A DNA stretch of 6,759 nt from Chlamydiota bacterium (GCA_011065225.1 JAAKFC010000086.1:1-6759), one strand, 5' to 3'; positions 1 to 6,152 are shown, counted from the stretch's first letter. Program-made: numbers and translations. Notes: generated by a model not told the origin, from the sequence alone.

Positions 1-188
1 AGAAAGTTGAGGATATCATCGTAAGAAGCAAGCTGATATCTTTTCGTTTTCCGGATATTTTTGGGCACTCTAGAGTGGACTTCCTGCACATGAAAATCTG
101 CTTGCCTAAAAGCATCTTGTGGGTAAATCAGAAATGAAGGGGTAGTTGCAAAAATGACCGCGTGAGTAAAAAGCCTAAATTTGCCCAT
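1..188 (-). CDS. Possible exported protein, N-terminal part, cut by left window edge
   Basis: The frame opens with ATG at 188-186 and stays open for 62 codons to the window edge, so the 3' end is missing. A good ribosome site (GGAG, seven bases before the ATG, in GGAGAATTCTTATG) supports the start. The N-terminus begins MGKFRLF and continues with a hydrophobic stretch (residues about 8-22, HAVIFATTPSFLIY), which looks like a signal peptide, though no clear cleavage motif is seen. The part that follows is basic (RVPKNIRKTKRYQ) and then reads LASYDDILNF. The family is not recognised. The RYQLASYDDIL segment is vaguely like the start of secreted M14-type carboxypeptidases, but that is a guess. 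It lies downstream of, and on the same strand as, the terminase-like fragment. Confidence 0.55.
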   Translation of the reverse strand, partial: MGKFRLFTHAVIFATTPSFLIYPQDAFRQADFHVQEVHSRVPKNIRKTKRYQLASYDDILNF

Positions 189-318
189 AAGAATTCTCCA
201 GGTAATCGGTATTATCGCTTTTCGAAAATTTATGATTCAAGCACGGATCACAATTACAGTCAATTAATCTACTGCCGAAAAAATACTCTCGAGCTATGAG
301 TTGGTTGCCAAGAAGAAC

Positions 319-540
319 CTACGTGAGATTACTTTGCTGCTGAGCCCAAGTTTGAGACACCGAATCACTCCCATAGTGAATGACATTTATAGAAGGGATT
401 TGATTTAAAAGCTCTTCAGGCCGATCCTTCTGCCCAAGGTGTTGTTTTCCAAGCCAAATTAAAAGACCCCTGTCTCCTTGCATAGCCAGAGAAAACTGCT
501 TTAATCGAATATAGGCATCTCCTTTAGCTCTTTTTTCACT
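319..540 (-). pseudogene. Phage terminase small subunit-like C-terminal fragment
   Basis: This minus-strand frame is open for 73 codons and ends at TAG (321-319). It has no start codon at its head: a TGA (543-541) directly precedes it. The translation contains RAKGDAYIRLKQFSLAMQ followed by GDRGLLIWLGKQHLGQKDRP. The LIWLGKQ-LGQ-D pattern, after a basic amphipathic helix, is typical of the C-terminal half of small terminase or DNA-packaging proteins of tailed phages. The N-terminal helix-turn-helix half is not found in frame. Just upstream another frame reads YEVKK next to a run of six A, so an indel there could have separated the halves. No large terminase gene follows, so this is a prophage remnant. 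Family assignment is from motif memory only. Confidence 0.55.
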
Positions 541-544
541 TCAT

Positions 545-715
545 ATGTTAAAATACTGTGACGCCTGTGGCTCCGAAGCTATCACGTCCCCAATCTTTTG
601 GTACAGTACCATAAGTAGAAAAATGACTCAACGCATCGCTGAGCAAGCCAACGCTGTAGTTCCAAAGGAATATAAGGTTTTTCTCAAAGAAATTAAAGAG
701 AAGATTTTTAACTAG
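545..715 (+). pseudogene. Short remnant, end resembles the N-terminus of DUF1016-type proteins
   Basis: An open frame of 56 codons runs from ATG 545 to TAG 713-715, with an internal ATG at 623. The second half (from 623) begins MTQRIAEQANAVVPKEY and continues KVFLKEIKEKIFN. The V-P-K-E-Y-x-x-F-L-x-E-I-K-E-K-I spacing resembles the first helix of DUF1016 (YhcG-type, PD-(D/E)XK nuclease-associated) proteins, which normally extend well over 300 residues; here it stops after about 30. The first 26 codons (CDACGSE and onward) do not look like that family. On the opposite strand at 548-650 another open frame also gives protein-like sequence, so which strand was coding in 548-622 is unclear. No ribosome site is evident for either ATG. 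Treated as a truncated relic. Confidence 0.3.
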
Positions 716-722
716 TTAAATG

Positions 723-1391
723 TCAAAGTTGGCAGTTGGACTCAACTCTCCAATTAAATCCATTACTCCATTCTATTTTTCCGTGAAGCCATGAGTCTTC
801 ATCATCTGTATGTGATATTACAAGGAATGTAACAGATTTCAAAAGATCGAAAAAAGATACTTTTTCAGCCTTATTAACACTCCAACGATCTGGTTTACTG
901 CTAGATACTTTAAAGCCAAGATCCCAACCGCTTTGCCTTGCTACTTCTGGAGTGATCCAAAAGGCTTTCAGAAATTGTCTTCTCGTATAGTATTCAAAAA
1001 ATAAATCCGTAAATCCCATTTTCCAATCCTCTCTAACCCAACTTATATGACGATTTTTTGGAAGAATATAAAAGAAAATATCATTCAAATATACAAATAA
1101 TTGCGAAAAAATATTAGATGCTCTTACTTGTTCATCACTCTTTTCGTAAATCCAATCAATTTTTTTTACAATAAATTGACCATATTTGCGTTCAGTTTCG
1201 TTGAATTCAATATTTTTTTTTTCTAATTGGAGCACACGTTCCATTATAGCATCTAGAGGTAATTGACCTTGATATCCCTGTACAGTAATAAAACGTGAAC
1301 CAAAAAAAGAATGGTGAGGTGTTGCTTTCTCTGCCACATGATACAATTCTTCATAAGATTGTACTGTAGAAAAAAAATCATTTATATTCAT
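723..1391 (-). CDS. Unrecognised 222-residue soluble protein
   Basis: Intact frame, ATG 1391-1389 to TGA 725-723. AGGAG nine bases upstream of the ATG (CCAGGAGATTGAAGC) supports this start. No signal peptide is seen. The composition is aromatic-rich and mixed-charge. Features include an acidic and aromatic N-terminus (FFSTVQSYEELYHVAEKA), a charged probable helix (residues about 46-70, LEKKNIEFNETERKYG), a hydrophobic aromatic patch (residues about 95-112, FSQLFVYLNDIFFYILP), and a Trp-rich C-terminus (DSWLHGKIEWSNGFNWRV). I recognise no family. The patch is too interrupted to be a confident membrane helix. It ends eight bases before the DUF1016-like remnant on the other strand, and the IS4-type element begins 34 bases upstream of its start, so its native promoter may have been displaced. 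This is one of only two long undamaged genes here. Confidence 0.75.
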   Translation of the reverse strand: MNINDFFSTVQSYEELYHVAEKATPHHSFFGSRFITVQGYQGQLPLDAIMERVLQLEKKNIEFNETERKYGQFIVKKIDWIYEKSDEQVRASNIFSQLFVYLNDIFFYILPKNRHISWVREDWKMGFTDLFFEYYTRRQFLKAFWITPEVARQSGWDLGFKVSSSKPDRWSVNKAEKVSFFDLLKSVTFLVISHTDDEDSWLHGKIEWSNGFNWRVESNCQL

Positions 1392-1425
1392 GCTTCAATC
1401 TCCTGGAAAATTCATTAAGAAATTA

Positions 1426-1442
1426 CCTCTGTACTAGACAAA
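1426..1442 (+). repeat. Left terminal inverted repeat of the IS4-type element
   Basis: CCTCTGTACTAGACAAA here pairs with the reverse complement of 2600-2616 (CCTTTGTACTGGACAAA), differing at two positions. Confidence 0.75.
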
Positions 1443-1512
1443 AAATGATTTGATGACAATAGCTCGCTGATGAGCGATCATATCTCATTGATTTTCAAAA
1501 CAGTGAGGTACA

Positions 1513-2592
1513 ATGAAACACATCAGCGAACTACAGAATACTTTATCCCATTTTCTAGATTGGAACAAGGCTAGATTACATTGCCTGGTCCAAATCCTTC
1601 GAGCCCTCTTTCAGGTCAGGACAGTAAATCTTACTCAAATAGCTGCTGCTTTTCAAACAGATGTTAAAGAAGAATCGTGCTATCGGAGAATATGTCGATT
1701 TTTTACCAATTTTTCCTTCGATATGAGCATTATTGTCCTCATAGTGGTCCAATTATTCCCGTTGGCAGGAAAGTGGCTTTTGATTCTCGATAGGACTAAT
1801 TGGAAATGAGGTAAAACGCCCATTAACATTCTAATGCTCTCGATAGCCTACAAGGGCATTAGCATTCCTCTGTTTTGGGCCGCTTTGGATCTTGAAGGAA
1901 ATTCGACCACAGGAGAGCGCATTACGATTTTAAAACGAGTTCTGCAGCGCTTTGGTGTCAATAGAATTGAAGCTTTCATTGCTGATCGTGAGTTCGTAGG
2001 AAAAGAGTGGTTTGACTTCCTGATTGAGCAAAAGATTCCATTCATAATCAGAGTTAAAGGATGTTTCAAGGCTGAGGGTATCCAGGAAGAGGGCAAAACA
2101 CGTATTGACACATTATGCAAAGGATTGGGTCGTAAAAAAATCCTGAATCGGCCAATTATTCTATGGGGTTTACCGTTGTACGTTTCGATCGAAAAAAAGA
2201 AAGGAGCCAAGGAACCCATGATTGTTGTATCCAATGTTACTTTCCGAAATGCCATAGTCTTCTACAGAAGACGCTGGGAGATCGAGACAATGTTTGGATG
2301 TCTCAAAACACGTGGTTTTCGAATGGAAGATACCCACATCATCGATGCAGATAAAATTGAGCGATTGCTATTTGTGTTGGCTATCGCCTTTTGTTGGGCC
2401 TATCGAATAGGTGATATCACAACGAAGGAAGATCCCACTCCCATCAAGGCTCACGGTAGGCTTGCTAAAAGCCTTTTCCGAAGAGGGCTTGATGAAATAC
2501 GTCAGGCGATTTTTAGGAATGTTTTACTGGAAGAATTTAGGAAATTATTGAGGTGTTTTATTTGCTCACAGACAGGGAGTTACGCTATATGA
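1513..2592 (+). pseudogene. IS4-family transposase interrupted by an in-frame TGA
   Basis: One continuous 359-codon frame, ATG 1513 to TGA 2590-2592, is interrupted only by TGA at 1807-1809 (codon 99). That is full length for this transposase group. GAGG six bases before the ATG is a fair ribosome site. The enzyme cuts and joins element ends by a DDE metal-ion mechanism. The first Asp is D93 in LLILDRTNWK, the second is D158 in FIADREF, and Glu is E258 in FYRRRWEIETMFGCLK, which fits Y-x2-R-x3-E-x6-K exactly (Y251, R254, E258, K265). The stop falls right after DRTNWK; the frame resumes GKTPINILML. In relatives an aromatic residue follows WK, so TGG (Trp) to TGA is the simplest lesion. The C-terminal part from ATG 1834 lacks the first Asp and should be inactive alone. 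Confidence 0.85.
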
Positions 2593-2599
2593 AAAAAAA

Positions 2600-2616
2600 T
2601 TTGTCCAGTACAAAGG
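2600..2616 (-). repeat. Right terminal inverted repeat of the IS4-type element
   Basis: TTTGTCCAGTACAAAGG, the reverse complement of the left end with two mismatches. It starts eight bases after the transposase stop codon. Confidence 0.75.
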
Positions 2617-2688
2617 CGACTAATACTAGCAATATCCTAGGAATTCGTCTCCAATTTGGGTACAATTTTTGAAAGGAAAGTTTTTTAA

Positions 2689-2716
2689 TTTACTTTTTTT
2701 GTAAAACAGATATAAA
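2689..2716 (+). promoter_or_regulatory. Candidate sigma-70-like promoter for the 245-residue gene
   Basis: TTTACT (2689-2694), a 16-base spacer, then TATAAA (2711-2716), about 45 bases before the ATG at 2762. The region is very AT-rich, so a chance match is quite possible. The intergenic stretch 2617-2761 holds nothing else recognisable. Confidence 0.3.
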
Positions 2717-2761
2717 ATATTGGGTCTTTAAGAAAGTTTTTAACTAAGGCGGTAAAATTCA

Positions 2762-3499
2762 ATGAACCATAATTGTTTAGATTTAGATAACACATCTTTC
2801 AGATTGGCGTATCAATTAGATAATATTGTTGAATATTGTGATCCTAAGCGTAAGTCAATTATTATTTCACATGGAGTAACTATTCTTGCATTAACTAGTT
2901 TGAGTGTTTTTCAATTAGCAAAATTAATTGAGAATCTAGCTCTCACTATTATTCATGGAATTGGATTTAATTGTTTTTCTGAGAATCGAAAAGATTTTAA
3001 GATTTGTGGAAAAAATTTTGCTTGTAATTTTGTAGGATTTTTTGTGTTTCCAATTTATATTATGAAGCAAATTATGCATCTTTTTGTTGTAGATTTGAAT
3101 CCATTTAATTGCAAGCATTGTTGGCATACACCAGAAAGCCCTGCACGAGATCTATGGTATAAAACCAAGTCGATGCCTTTGGATCTTTTGTATGATTACT
3201 TCAAATTATTTAATAGGCCTATAGTCGATGAGAAGAAAGCCTTAGAAGACATTTTGCAAAAATTTAGTAAAGTTGATTCAAACCATCGAAATATGTACTG
3301 GACGAAAGCAGGTCACTACGTATTTTTTGATAAAGTTCATGACAGATTTTGGGGTATAAGAATTCCAAAGGGTGAGAAAGGGCTTTTAGAAATGAAAGAT
3401 ATTTCTTGCGAGCACCCAAATTGCGAGTATCCAAATATCCAATTCCCCGAATCTGTAAAATCAAAATTCCTACAGCACCATGCTGCAATTTGGGCATGA
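2762..3499 (+). CDS. Unrecognised 245-residue protein with two hydrophobic segments and Cys pairs
   Basis: Intact frame, ATG 2762 to TGA 3497-3499, preceded by AAGGCGG (2746-2752) nine bases upstream. The N-terminus is hydrophilic, followed by two hydrophobic segments at residues about 35-68 (ILALTSLSVFQLAKLI) and 86-111 (FVGFFVFPIYIM), separated by a short polar stretch, then a soluble C-terminal region of about 130 residues. This paired-segment layout resembles Inc-type proteins inserted by chlamydiae into the inclusion membrane; that is inference from topology only. Cysteines are unusually frequent: C71, C82, C88, a CKHC pair (117-120) followed by WH, and CEHPNC (216-221). The last two could bind a metal or form disulfides. 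No family is recognised. It is the best preserved gene downstream of the IS4-type element. Confidence 0.75.
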   Translation: MNHNCLDLDNTSFRLAYQLDNIVEYCDPKRKSIIISHGVTILALTSLSVFQLAKLIENLALTIIHGIGFNCFSENRKDFKICGKNFACNFVGFFVFPIYIMKQIMHLFVVDLNPFNCKHCWHTPESPARDLWYKTKSMPLDLLYDYFKLFNRPIVDEKKALEDILQKFSKVDSNHRNMYWTKAGHYVFFDKVHDRFWGIRIPKGEKGLLEMKDISCEHPNCEYPNIQFPESVKSKFLQHHAAIWA

Positions 3500-3509
3500 T
3501 TGGTAATAA

Positions 3510-3593
3510 TTCAACTTGCCTCCTATAGGAGTTGGTACAGCTGTGGTTGCTAGTATGGTCGCCATGAAAAAAATGAAAGAAGAAAACCTGTAG
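3510..3593 (+). pseudogene. C-terminal tail fragment of a small membrane-like protein
   Basis: Directly after two in-frame stops (3504-3509) a frame of 27 codons reads FNLPPIGVGTAVVASMVAMK and then a charged tail (KMKEENL) before TAG 3591-3593. A glycine/alanine/valine-rich hydrophobic stretch followed by a lysine-rich end looks like the last membrane helix of a lost protein. No ATG lies at its head (the first are at residue 16 and later), so it is probably a relic and not a gene. It could also be chance. Confidence 0.25.
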
Positions 3594-3672
3594 CAAGGGA
3601 AAATAACCTACTCCCTAAAATGAACCCATTTGACTAGACAGTTTTTTAAACCAAAATTTTCAACTGTTGTTT

Positions 3673-3693
3673 CTTTTCTTTACCAAAGAAAAG
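3673..3693. terminator. Perfect 9-bp AT-rich hairpin, possible weak terminator
   Basis: CTTTTCTTT, loop ACC, AAAGAAAAG form a perfect nine-base-pair stem. It lies between the plus-strand debris ending at 3593 and the minus-strand frame ending at 3738, so it could serve transcription from either side. The stem is poor in G/C and no T-run follows, so terminator function is doubtful. The rest of 3594-3737 shows no coding sequence I can support. Confidence 0.25.
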
Positions 3694-3737
3694 TAGATTT
3701 CAAATAACTTAGGATCCAATTCATCTTCTTTAATCGA

Positions 3738-3917
3738 CTAAAGGACCTGTTTTTTAACTTGTTTATAGGATGGAGGAGGCGTGAATAATTTGATCAATTC
3801 AAATTCTTCCTTCTCCTCTAATGCAGAAATTACTTTGGAAATCTGAGAATTGGAGAGAGTAATTTGAAATTTGCTTTCTCTGCTAGATGGAGCTTGAAAA
3901 AAGAAGCTCGCCCTCCT
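3738..3917 (-). pseudogene. C-terminal fragment of an unrecognised protein
   Basis: The minus-strand frame is open for 59 codons, from just after a TGA (3920-3918) to TAG 3740-3738. It contains no start codon at its head. The sequence looks like real protein: FFFQAPSSRESKFQITLSN, then a helix-like QISKVISALEEKEEFELIKL, then TPPPSYKQVKKQVL. The end may be the natural C-terminus of a gene whose front has been lost. It overlaps the start of the plus-strand pseudogene (3887-3917) head to head, so one of the two readings is not genuine in the overlap. No family is recognised. Confidence 0.35.
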
Positions 3918-4611
3918 TCAAACAGAGGAAAAATGAAGCTGGAGAAGAGTTTTTGGGAAAAGACTTGGAGGCGAAATCATTTTCTTACGTCACTTCAGAA
4001 CTAGACCGCTGGATTAAAAAGGGGGGGCATACCAAAAGAGGTCGCTGAGTTCGGATTACAAGACATTGAAAAAGCGAGTCAAAGATCTGCAGAAATCCAG
4101 CAAATGTTAGAGCGTGTGAAAAAAGAGGGGAGAATTCCAAACGATAAAGACTGGTTGGGAATATATCAAAAATATCCCGAAACCATGGAAACTCTCAAAA
4201 AGGTTGCTGATTTCCATAAGTTCATTATGGACAACCGAGAGTCGTTGTTAAGAATTCTCCAACAACCAGAAAAAATAAAAACCTACAGGCAATCTGGACA
4301 TTATATCGATGCCAAGACAAAAACAGCAGGCCAAAAACAACAACGATCTTTTTTCGATTTGTTATCAAAAGAAACTAAGGGGAAGATTTCTCAATTAGGC
4401 GTAGAAGTAGAAACAGAAGGGATCAGGCTCACCCCACCTCAAGACAAGCTTATGAAATGCGCTTATGCGGCTTTTACATGAAAAAAGCGAGCATAAGAAT
4501 GAAAAATCGGAACGTTTTTACTCTGGCAATATTGAAGCCGAAATGGTTCCTTACGGAGGGGGGGAGCTTCTGCTCCTTTCGCCTTCGACAGAAGTAGATG
4601 GTGCGGGATAA
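3887..4611 (+). pseudogene. Broken gene, replication-protein-like, two frameshifts
   Basis: Three overlapping frames join into one protein-like sequence. Segment one (ATG 3887, stop 4046-4048) gives FSYVTSELDRWIKKG. In the G7 run at 4021-4027 it passes to a second frame (IPKEVAEFGLQDIEKASQRS), which holds the only long intact stretch (ATG 4104 to TGA 4479-4481). Removing one T near 4456-4459 converts KLMKCAYAAFT into KLMKALMRLLHEKSEHKNEK, then RFYSGNIEAEMVPYGG, up to TAA 4609-4611. A second G7 run (4558-4564) lies near that end, and further open codons reach 4677. The segment GIRLTPPQDKLMKALMRLLH resembles plasmid or phage replication initiators, possibly the chlamydial pGP2 type; I cannot confirm this. 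The long middle part is a charged, helical, probably DNA- or protein-binding domain. Confidence 0.6.
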
Positions 4612-4693
4612 AATGAGCTTCTCTCTCCCTTAAGGAAAGAGCTCCATGAAAGGCTTCGATTGCGGGCACAGAGTTAGAGAGTCGCCCTGATTT

Positions 4694-4996
4694 TCATACC
4701 CCTTTTGAGTTTCTCCACCCATCTGCTGTGTGTTCATAGATATAATCTGGGATATCATCTTGAGGCCCGCCCCCTCTCATACCATCTATTAGATTCTTCG
4801 CTTCAAAAACCATTTTCAATAAAGCTAGGGCTGCAGCTGCAATAGAGGTGATGGTATTAAGAGTACTGTTGTTCACTTCGTTATTGCTTGCTGTGGCATT
4901 GCCACCAGGCCCAGCTTGCGCATGGGCTTGTGGGTACTGTGTGTTTGTGTTTTCATCACGAGAATGGACATTAACTTCTGGAATTCTTGAAGACAT
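4694..4996 (-). CDS. Small Asn/Ala-rich protein with central hydrophobic segment, unrecognised
   Basis: 100 residues, ATG 4996-4994 to TGA 4696-4694. A strong ribosome site (GGAGG, + strand 5001-5005) sits four bases before the ATG. The N-terminal 45 residues are polar and low complexity (Asn, Ser, Gln, His; for example NATASNNEVNNSTLNT). A hydrophobic Ala/Leu segment follows at 48-64 (TITSIAAAALALLKMVF), then a short charged stretch, GMRGGGPQDD, and an aromatic end (YIYEHTADGW). There is no cleavable signal at the extreme N-terminus and no cysteine. The layout would suit a small secreted or membrane-inserting protein such as a type III substrate, but no family is recognised. It is divergent from dsbB, with about 147 bases between them. 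Its leader and layout resemble those of the small gene at 5725. Confidence 0.65.
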   Translation of the reverse strand: MSSRIPEVNVHSRDENTNTQYPQAHAQAGPGGNATASNNEVNNSTLNTITSIAAAALALLKMVFEAKNLIDGMRGGGPQDDIPDYIYEHTADGWRNSKGV

Positions 4997-5143
4997 AATA
5001 CCTCCATTTTGGTTTAAGATTAGATAAGAATTCTATTTGAAATGGAATTTTAAAACAAAGATATTTTTCAAAATTTTCAAGGCCTTTTGGTGTGCTGAAA
5101 TTAGAGTTGATCCAATGTTCCTGTAGTTTTAGTCTTGTTCTGT

Positions 5144-5624
5144 ATGGAACAAGTTAAGAATCCTACTTGGAGAAGAATTTATTTCAAATCTGTTTTTCTT
5201 TTGTCAGTCTTGACATTAACTGTTTTTTTTCATATCACAATATATTTGGAATCTTCGGCCCTGTCTTTTATGCCAACTCCAAAGAATACCATACGTTCTC
5301 AGCGCCATTTTATGTGGGATTGAAGTGATAAATCCTTACATACAGAAAAAAATCCCCATGGCACTGATCGTGGTATTCTTGTTGGGCTTTATGCTTTCCA
5401 CAGATCATCTAGGAATCCAATCCGGTTTGATTAAGGGCCGATGTAGAGCCAATATATCCATTCAAGACATAGGTTCTTTTAAGGATCTACTTTTGAAAAA
5501 TAAGCCTTGTAATCAGGTGGCCTGGGAGATATTAGGGGTCCCGGCATCTGGATGGAATGCTCTAATATTTTTGGGATCTACATTTGGCTGTTTTATTTAT
5601 TGCAGAAAAAAACCGCATGACTAA
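5144..5624 (+). pseudogene. dsbB: Disulfide bond formation protein B (DsbB), split by +1 frameshift in a T8 run
   Basis: DsbB is the inner-membrane quinone reductase that reoxidises periplasmic DsbA. The sequence lies in two frames. From ATG 5144 the first reads to the T8 run (5223-5230) and, unshifted, stops at 5321-5323. Dropping one T joins it to the second frame, open from 5220 to TAA 5622-5624, giving 159 residues, normal for DsbB (E. coli about 176). The rebuilt protein has W9 before helix 1 (about 16-35), then PCLLCQLQR (C40, C43, R47, matching E. coli C41, C44, R48), helix 2, helix 3 (71-91), the periplasmic loop with C100 and C122, then WEILGVPASGWNALIF and helix 4. All four catalytic cysteines are present. 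A GTG at 5325 and ATG 5358 could start only the C-terminal half. No clear ribosome site precedes 5144; TTG 5135 is an alternative. Confidence 0.85.
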
Positions 5625-5630
5625 TACTCC

Positions 5631-5648
5631 CTGCCATTTTAGGGGCAG
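5631..5648 (+). terminator. Weak hairpin after dsbB
   Basis: CTGCC, an eight-base loop, GGCAG, seven bases after the dsbB stop. The stem has only five pairs and no T-run follows, so it may not terminate transcription. Confidence 0.2.
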
Positions 5649-5714
5649 AATGTGCTTCTGATAGAAAAACCAAAAGTTTACCCAATCCAGATACTAGGAT
5701 GGAAAAAAAACTAT

Positions 5715-5720
5715 AGGAGG
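5715..5720 (+). promoter_or_regulatory. Strong ribosome binding site (AGGAGG)
   Basis: AGGAGG followed by AGTT and ATG at 5725. It fixes the start of the following small gene and is stronger than that of any other plus-strand gene here except the one at 6717. Confidence 0.7.
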
Positions 5721-5724
5721 AGTT

Positions 5725-5964
5725 ATGGCGTCAAGTGTAAATAGAAATGGTGGAGAGAGATCTGTTATTGATAACGGTGCAGAGAGAGCCGGGGCTGTTA
5801 TCGATCATGTAGCGCCTTCGGCTGTCGCAGTTTTTCCGCAGGCTCGAACAGCAGCAGTTGTATTGGCTGTTGCTAACACAGCTCTTGCCGCAGGCGGACA
5901 TAGAACAACAGGTATATGGGTTGCCGAGGACAGTCATAGATCACCGGGGGAATGGATGGTGTAA
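5725..5964 (+). CDS. Small Ala-rich protein with C-terminal 12-residue repeat, cut by TAA
   Basis: 79 residues from ATG 5725 to TAA 5962-5964. Residues 1-28 are polar and Gly/Arg-rich (VNRNGGERSVIDNGAERAG). Residues 29-56 form a hydrophobic Ala/Val segment (PSAVAVFPQARTAAVVLAVA). The tail is repetitive: HRTTGIW starts at 59 and HRSPGEW at 71, twelve residues apart. Beyond the TAA the same frame gives HRSVREW, again twelve codons on, and remains open to TGA 6043-6045. The TAA therefore probably interrupts a longer protein of about 106 residues (GAA to TAA is one possible lesion). No cysteine or recognised family. The centre could insert in a membrane. Whether the shortened protein is made is unknown, but the strong ribosome site suggests recent use. 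Confidence 0.6.
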   Translation: MASSVNRNGGERSVIDNGAERAGAVIDHVAPSAVAVFPQARTAAVVLAVANTALAAGGHRTTGIWVAEDSHRSPGEWMV

Positions 5965-6006
5965 GAGAGACACCGTTCTGTAAGAGAATGGGCCGACGGA
6001 GTCCCC
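5899..6006 (+). repeat. Three 36-bp coding units, HR[ST]xxxW every 12 codons
   Basis: Units at 5899-5934, 5935-5970 and 5971-6006 encode HRTTGIWVAEDS, HRSPGEWMV-stop-ER and HRSVREWADGVP. His, Arg, Ser/Thr and Trp hold the same places in each, while the nucleotide sequences have diverged. This argues for an old protein repeat and not a recent DNA duplication. The TAA is codon 10 of unit two. Confidence 0.5.
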
Positions 6007-6117
6007 TCGAGTCAAGGAACCTCCGAATATTGTACAATTATTTGATCCAATCTTTGGTTGGACACGAAAGGATTCAATTGACCTGCACCCCATAAACTGG
6101 TCCAGCTAGAAATAGAG

Positions 6118-6151
6118 GTTCGTATAAACTTGTAGCTCAAGGAATACGAAC
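6118..6151 (+). promoter_or_regulatory. Hairpin covering the orfA ribosome site
   Basis: GTTCGTAT (6118-6125) and ATACGAAC (6144-6151) are perfect eight-base inverted repeats. The loop contains a second inverted pair, CTTG and CAAG, around TAGCT. The likely ribosome site AAGGA lies in the loop edge and the ATG (6153) is two bases past the stem. In RNA read through from outside the element this structure would hide the start, a known way for IS elements to limit transposase made from neighbouring promoters. Function here is inferred. Confidence 0.45.
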
Positions 6152-6152
6152 A

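Larger units (their letters stand above)
1426..2616 (+). mobile_element. IS4-type insertion sequence, both ends present, transposase with one stop
   Basis: The element is 1191 bp, bounded by imperfect inverted repeats (1426-1442 and 2600-2616, matching at 15 of 17 positions), with one transposase frame filling the interior. The transposase has the D-D-E triad and the YREK signature of the IS4 family. No direct target duplication is obvious: the flanks are AGAAATTA on the left and CGACTAAT on the right. Either the true ends differ by a few bases, or the duplication has decayed, or recombination has replaced one flank. A small hairpin (TCGCT GATG AGCGA, 1464-1477) lies between the left end and the transposase start. 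Confidence 0.8.

Noticed and set aside
214..262. Minus-strand promoter with TTGACT before the left-edge gene
   Set aside because: The nearest AT-rich hexamer (CATAAA) is 23 bases away and the correctly spaced one (TTGAAT) is a poor -10.
1413..1441. Outward promoter from the IS4-type end (TTGTCT on the minus strand) driving the 222-residue gene
   Set aside because: The -35 is fair, but no acceptable -10 lies 16-18 bases away; the best candidate matches TATAAT at only two positions.
1848..2255. 135-codon minus-strand open frame
   Set aside because: It lies wholly antisense to the IS4 transposase, whose motifs are unmistakable; it is a shadow frame.
3264..3596. 110-codon minus-strand open frame
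   Set aside because: Antisense to the C-terminal half of the intact 245-residue gene; no ribosome site and no protein-like motif.
3621..3652. Possible IS end, with ACTAGACA shared with the IS4-type left end
   Set aside because: Only eight identical bases, no partner inverted repeat and no transposase sequence beside it.
4463..4669. 68-codon minus-strand open frame
   Set aside because: Overlaps the plus-strand frame that continues the rebuilt replication-like protein (RFYSGNIEAEMVPYGG); the minus reading has no support.
5135..5323. Separate 62-codon single-helix membrane protein
   Set aside because: Its second half after the T8 run is out of frame with the DsbB CxxC region; it is the front of dsbB and not a gene of its own.
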